A stretch of DNA of 64,000 nt from Luscinia megarhynchos (lineage: Eukaryota; Chordata; Aves; Passeriformes; Turdidae), in contig CM067564.1 of NCBI GenBank assembly GCA_034336665.1, positions 42,112,975-42,176,974 of the forward strand, given 5' to 3'. The notes beneath the pieces were generated by a model, which saw only the letters and a list, made by a program, of their open reading frames with translations, did not search any database and was not told the DNA's origin. A program made the position numbers and the translations under genes. Below are positions 45,230 through 64,000 of the stretch, piece by piece (position 1 is the first letter of the stretch; every line of letters starts with the position of its first letter).

Positions 45230-45735
45230 GGAGTGTCACCTGCCTGTGCCCTGAGCGTCAGTCCTGCCCTCTGTCCTGTGTCCCCTTGTCCCCATGCCCG
45301 GTGTCCTGGTTGTCCCCTTTGTCCCTGCCCTCTGCCCTGGCTGTCCCCTTGTCCCCATGCCCGGTGTCCTGGCTGTCCCCTGTTTGTCCCCTTGTCCCCA
45401 TGCCCCGTGTCCTGGTTGTCCCCTTGTCCCATGCCCGGCTGTCCCTTGCCCCTGTCCTCGCTGCCCTGTCCCCATGCCCCGTGTCCTCGCTGTCTGTCCC
45501 CATGCCCCTGTCCTGGTTTGTCTGCCCTGCCCTCTGTCCTGGCTGTCCCCTTGTCCCCATGCCCGGTGTCCTGTTTGTCCCCTGTCCCCATGCCCCGTGT
45601 CCTCGCTGTCCCCCTGTCCCCACCCTGGAGGGGTCCCCAGCACCCCAAAGATTCCCCCCGCACCCCAAAGTCACCCCCCGTGTCCCCTTGTCCCCCCCCG
45701 GCCCCTCCCTCCCTCCGCCCCACGGCGATCGGGGG
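45230..45735. repeat. CCTTGTCCCCATGCCCGGTG array
   Basis: Pyrimidine-biased units of about 38-45 bases up to 45625, then C-rich unique sequence. Confidence 0.88.
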
Positions 45736-45739
45736 GTCG

Positions 45740-46450
45740 GGGGGGATTTGGGGGCGGCAGGATTTGGGGACGGGATTAGTAAGGGGGAGATTTGGGGACG
45801 GGATTAGTGGGAAGCGAGATTTGGGGAGGGAGCGATTGGAGGGAGGGATTTGAGGGGGGATTTGGGGAGTGGGATTTGGGAAGGTGGGAATTCGGGGCAG
45901 GATTTTAGGGTGGGATTTAGGGAGGGGAAATTTGAGAGGGTGGGATTTGGGGATGGGATTTAGGGGCGGGATTTAGAGGGCCGGATATAGGGCGGGATTT
46001 TGGGATGGGATTTTAGGGGAAGGATTTAGGGATGGGATTTGGGGGAGGGGATTTGGGGGCAGGGATTTAGGGCAGGGATTTAGGGAGCAGAGGGGATTTA
46101 GGGCGGGATTTTGGGATGGGATTTTGGGGGCAGGGGGATTTTAGGGGCAGGATTTTATAGGGTGGATTAGGGACGGGATTTAGGGCGAGGATTAGGACTG
46201 GGGATTTAGGGGGCAGGATTAGAGCTGGGGATTTAAGGGTGGATTTAGGGCTGGGATTTAGAAGACAGGATTCAGGGCTGGGATTCAGGTAGGGATTTAG
46301 GGCCGGGATTTTGGGGCAGGATTCAGGGTCGGGATTTAGGGTAGGGATTTTAGGGCAGAAGTTTGGGGATTTAGAGGATGGGATTTGGAGGGAGGGATTT
46401 TAGGGGCAGGATTTTTAGGGGCAGGATTTAGGGGGCGGGATTTAAGGGCG
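45740..46450. repeat. GGGATTTAGGGCGGGATTT array
   Basis: Irregular units of about 12-14 bases just past the CHKB polyadenylation site. They contain TTTAGGG words but not a TTAGGG hexamer ladder. Confidence 0.9.
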
Positions 46451-46480
46451 GAGAACTCAGCGCCCGGCCCATAGCCGAGC

Positions 46481-46486
46481 TTTATT
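46481..46486 (-). terminator. CHKB: CHKB polyadenylation signal
   Basis: AATAAA on the minus strand (context CCAATAAAGC), 11 bases past the first in-frame stop of the last CHKB exon. Confidence 0.85.
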
Positions 46487-46496
46487 GGTCTGAGCT

Positions 46497-60067
<13,571 letters not shown>

Positions 60068-60079
60068 CTGGCGGGGATG

Positions 60080-61120
60080 GGAAGTCAGGGGAGCCCCGGG
60101 AAATGGGGGTGCGAGAAAAAATGGGGGGGAGAAAAATGGGGGGGGAGAAAAAATGGGGGTGCGAGAGAAAAAAATGAGGCTGAGAAAAAATGGGGGGAGA
60201 AAAATCAGGGTGAGAAAAAAAATGGGGGGGAAAAATGGGGGTGAAAAGAAATGGGGGTGCAGAAAAATGGGGGTGCGAGAAAAAAATGGGGGGAGAAAAA
60301 ATGGGGGGAGAAAAAATGGGGGAGAAAAAAAATGGGGTGCAGAAAAAATGAGGGTCGCGAAAAAATGGGGGGAGAAAGAATGGGGGTGCAGAAAAATGGG
60401 GGTGCAGAAAAATGGGGGTGCTGAAAAAAATGGGGTGAGAAAAAAATGGGGTGAGAAAAAATGGGGTGAGAAAAAAATGGGGGTGAGAAAAAATGGGGGG
60501 AGAAAAAATGGGGTGCAGAGAAAAAAAGGGGTGCAGAAAAATGGGGGTGCCGAAAAATGGGGTGCAGAAAAATGGGGGTGCAGAAAAAATGGGGGTGCAG
60601 AAAAATGGGGGGTGAGAAAAAATGGGGGTGGAAAAGAAATGGGGGTGCAGAAAAATGGGGGTGCAGAAAAAAGGGGGGGCCGAAAAAATGGGTGTGAGAA
60701 GAAATGGGTGTGAGAAGAAATGGGGTGCAGAAAAATGGGGTACAGAAAAAATGGGGTGCAGAAAAAATGGGGGGTGCTGGAAAATGGGGGTGCGGAAAAA
60801 TGGGGGTGCGGGAAAAATGGGGGTGCAGAAAAAATGGGGGTGCGAAAAAATGGGGGTGCTGAAAAAAATGGGGGGTGCAGAAAAAGGAGGGTGCCAAAAA
60901 AATGAGGGGTGCAGAAAAAATGGGGTGAGAAAAAATGGGGGTGCAGAAAAAATGGGGGTGCCAAAAAAATGGGGGGTGCAGAAAAATGGGGGAGAAAAAA
61001 TCAGGGTGAGAAAAAATGGGGGGAGAAAAAAATGGGGTGAGAAAAAATGGGGTGCAGAAAAAATGGGGTGCAGAAAAAATGGGGGTGCAGAAAAATGGGG
61101 GGCGGAAAAAATGGGAACAA
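60080..61120. repeat. GGGGTGCAGAAAAAAT satellite
   Basis: About 1 kb of regular 14-18-base purine-rich units in the CHKB intron upstream of 60067. Confidence 0.95.
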
Positions 61121-63440
61121 AAACGGGACACCAAAATGGGACCCCAAAACAGAAGCCCAAAAATGGGGCAGCACTAAATCAGGGGCACAAATAGGGACCC
61201 CAAAAACAGGACACCAAAAATAGAACCACAAAAACGGGACCCCAAAAACGAGAATCCAAAATGGGGGCCACAAAAACGGGACCCCAAAAATGGGGCCACA
61301 AAAGGGGAATCCAAAATAGGCCACAAAAGGGGACTCCCAAAAACGGGACCCCAAAATGGGAATCCAAAATGGGGTCACAAAGGGGGGACCCCAAAAATGG
61401 AACCCAAAGAGGGGACAACAAATTGGGACCATGAAAATGGGAACCCGAGATGGGACCCTGAGAGCAGCACCCAAAACCAGCACCCCCAAACCAGCACTCC
61501 CAAAAACGGGACCCCAAAAACGGGACTCCCCTAAACCAGCACCCCAAAGCGGAACCCCAAAAATGGGACTCCCCAAACCAGGACCCCCCCAAACCAGGAC
61601 TCCCCCAAACCAGGGACCCCAAAAAGCGGGACTCCCCAAAAGCGGGGACTCCCCCAACTGGGACCTAAAACGGGACCCCCAAAACGGCTCCCTCAAAAAC
61701 GACACCTCCCAAACCAGGATCCCCATGTTGGTACCCAACCCAGGACCCCAAAAACCAGCACACCCCCAAATCTGCAATTCCCAAAACCAGAACCCCAAAA
61801 CGGGATCCCAAAACCAGCACACCCCAAAAATGTGATCCCAAACCAGGATCCCAAACCCAGCACCCCAAACCAGGATCCCCAGCCCAGGATCCCAAAACCA
61901 GGGACCCCAAAAATGGGATCCCAAATCCAGCACACCCCAAAACTGCGATCCCAAATCCAGCACACCCCAAAACTAGATCCCAAACCAGCACCCCAAACCC
62001 AGCACACCCCCAAATATCATGCGATCCCAAACCCAGCACCCCTAAAACCAGAACCTCAAAAATGGGATCCCAAAACCCAGCACACCCCAAATCTGCATGA
62101 TCCCAAACCAGGATCCCAAACCCAGGGACCCCAAAAATGGGACCCCAAACCCAGCACACCCCAAATCTGCAATCCCCCAAACCCAGGACACCCCTAAAAG
62201 TGTGATCCCAAACCCAGCACCCCAAACCCAGCACACCCCAAATCTAAGCGATCCCAAACCAGCACCCCAAACCCAGCACCCCAAAACTGCAATCCCAAAC
62301 CCAGCACCCCAAACCCAGCACACCCCAAAACTGTGATCCCCCAAGCCCAGCACACCCCAAAACTGCGATCCCAAATCCAGCACACCCTAAACCAGGATCC
62401 CCAAACCAGGACCCCAACCCAGGACCCCCAAAACCAGGGACCCCCAAAAATGGGATCCCAAACCCAGCACACCCTAAATCTGTGATCCCAAACTGGGATC
62501 CAAAACCCAGCACCCCAAACCCAGCACACCCCAAATCTAGCGATCCCAAATCCAGCACCCCAAACCCAGCACACCCCAAAACTGTGATCCCCCAAGCCCA
62601 GCACACCCCAAAACTGCGATCCCAAATCCAGCACCCCAAACCCAGCACACCCCAAATCTGCGATCCCAAATCCAGCACCCCAAACCCAGCACACCCCAAA
62701 ACTGTGATCCCCAAGCCCAGCACACCCCAAAACTGCGATCCCAAATCCAGCACCCCAAACCCAGCACCCCCAAACCAGGATCCCCAACCCAGGATCCCAA
62801 AAATGGGACCCCAAACCCAGCACACCCCAAATCTGCAATCCCAAACCAGCACCCCAAACCCAGCACCCCCAAACCCAGCACACCCCAAAACTGCGATCCC
62901 AAACCAGCACCCCAAAACCAGAACCCCAAAATGGGATCCCAAACCCAGCACACCCCAAAACTGCGATCCCAAACCAGCATCCCAAACCCAGCACCCCAAC
63001 CCAGGATCCCAAAAATGGGACCCCCAAACCCAGCGCACCCCAAATCTGTGATCCCAAACCCAGCATCCCAAACCCAGCACCCCAACCCAGGATCCCAAAA
63101 ATGGGACCCCCAAACCCAGCGCACCCCAAATCTGTGATCCCAAACCCAGCACCCCAAACCCGGCACCCCCAACCCAGGACCCCAAAATGGGACCCCAAAC
63201 CCAGCACACCCCAAATCTGCAATCCTCCAAGCCCAGGACACCCCAAATCTGCAATCCCAAACCCAGCACCCCAAACCCAGCACACCCCAAAACTGTGATC
63301 CCCCAAGCCCAGCACACCCCAAAACTGCGATCCCAAATCCAGCACACCCTAAACCAGGATCCCCAAACCGGGACCCCAAAACCAGGACCCCAAAAATGGG
63401 ATCCCAAACCCAGCACACCCCACCCAGTGGGAGGGCACCC
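61121..63440. repeat. CCCAAACCCAGCACACCCCA satellite
   Basis: About 2.3 kb of A/C-rich units (CCAAAACTGCGATCCCAAAC). The first 600 bases are a related CCCCAAAAACGGGA array. It has higher-order blocks of about 120-130 bases from 62200 on. No CHKB 5' exon is visible in it. Confidence 0.94.
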
Positions 63441-64000
63441 GAAAATCCCCGATCCCAGTGGGGTTCCCTTGGGATTTGGGGTTCCCTTGGGGTTCCCTTG
63501 GGATTTGGGGTTCCCTTGAGGTTCCCATAGGGTTTGGGGTCTCAGGGGTTTCCCCTGGGGTTCCCATCGGATTTGGGGTTCCCATGGGGTCCTTATGGGG
63601 TTTGGGGTTCCCATGGGGTTCCCTTGGGGGTTCAGGATCCTGTGGGGGTTCCCATGGGGTCCTTATGGGGTTTGGGGTTCTCATGGGGTCCTCACGGGGT
63701 TCGAGATTCCCTTGGGGTTCTCCTGGGGTTTGAGGTTCCCTTGGGGTTTGGGGTCTTGGGGGGATCCTTTGGGATTTGGGGTTCCCATGGGGTTCTCCTG
63801 TGATTTGGGGTTCCCTTGAGGTTCCCATGGTGTTTGGGGGTCCTGTGAGGGTTCCCATTGGGGTTTTGGGGGGAGTTCCCTTGGGGTTCCCTTGGGATTT
63901 GGGGTTCCCTTGAGGTTCCCATGGGGTTTGGGGGTTCCCCTTGAGGGTTCCCATTGGGGTCTTGGGGAGTTCCCTTGGGATTTGGGGTTCCTGTAGGGTT
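63441..64000. repeat. TTCCCATGGGGTTTGGGG array, runs off the window
   Basis: Units of about 16-30 bases (GGGGTTCCCTTGGGATTTGG) continuing to the right edge. Confidence 0.93.

Noticed and set aside
45740..46450. Interstitial telomeric repeat
   Set aside because: TTTAGGG words occur, but spacing is irregular and there is no TTAGGG hexamer ladder.
61001..63614. CHKB 5' exons inside the right-hand arrays
   Set aside because: No kinase N-terminal motif was found in any frame. All frames there translate repeat units.

Overview
The window is vertebrate genomic DNA, most likely from a bird (or another egg-laying sauropsid), and has the texture of a GC-rich microchromosome. Spliced genes with canonical GT/AG junctions and small exons sit in a sequence made mostly of tandem arrays. 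An eggshell-type C-type lectin gene, and the order of the other genes, support this placement. The long open frames running through the window are artefacts of stop-free repeats.

Five genes were recognised, all on the minus strand. From left to right they are TYMP (thymidine phosphorylase, nine exons, 1783-7158, intact), ODF3B (SHIPPO/outer dense fibre protein, six exons, 8173-10740, intact), a secreted C-type lectin-like gene of the ovocleidin/struthiocalcin type (five exons, 13573-18115, TATA box at 18688), CPT1B (muscle carnitine palmitoyltransferase 1, 22241-41005, with a probable non-coding first exon near 42424), and CHKB (choline/ethanolamine kinase beta, 3' part only, 46497-60067; its 5' exons must lie beyond 64000). 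TYMP-ODF3B-...-CPT1B-CHKB, all in one orientation, is the block known from human 22q13.33. In human, KLHDC7B and SYCE3 lie between ODF3B and CPT1B. Here I see neither, and the lectin gene occupies that interval.

Almost everything else is tandem repeat: dozens of distinct minisatellites and several satellites, each confined to one intron or intergenic gap, with periods from 4 to several hundred bases. They include a 9-mer array of about 2.7 kb in a lectin-gene intron (14625-17360), a purine-only tract of about 0.9 kb in CHKB (46880-47770), a T/G array of about 1.8 kb (53720-55555), and a CAGGTG-rich array of about 2 kb (55640-57640). No transposable element, tRNA, rRNA or CRISPR array was recognised.

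The most unusual feature is that at least seven intronic arrays contain copies of the edge of the neighbouring coding exon together with its splice site. Examples are TYMP exons 6 and 7, CPT1B exons 10 and 15, and three CHKB exons. The result is rows of decoy splice sites next to real ones. A second observation is that TYMP and ODF3B read through without a single frameshift, whereas CPT1B, CHKB and the lectin gene carry many one-base indels, mostly insertions, in otherwise well-conserved exons. This looks like residual long-read consensus error more than gene death, but three CPT1B exons (27.3-29.4 kb) are more heavily altered.

Functionally the genes are a conserved neighbourhood and not a pathway: nucleoside catabolism, sperm axoneme structure, probable eggshell mineralisation, mitochondrial fatty-acid import and phosphatidylcholine synthesis.
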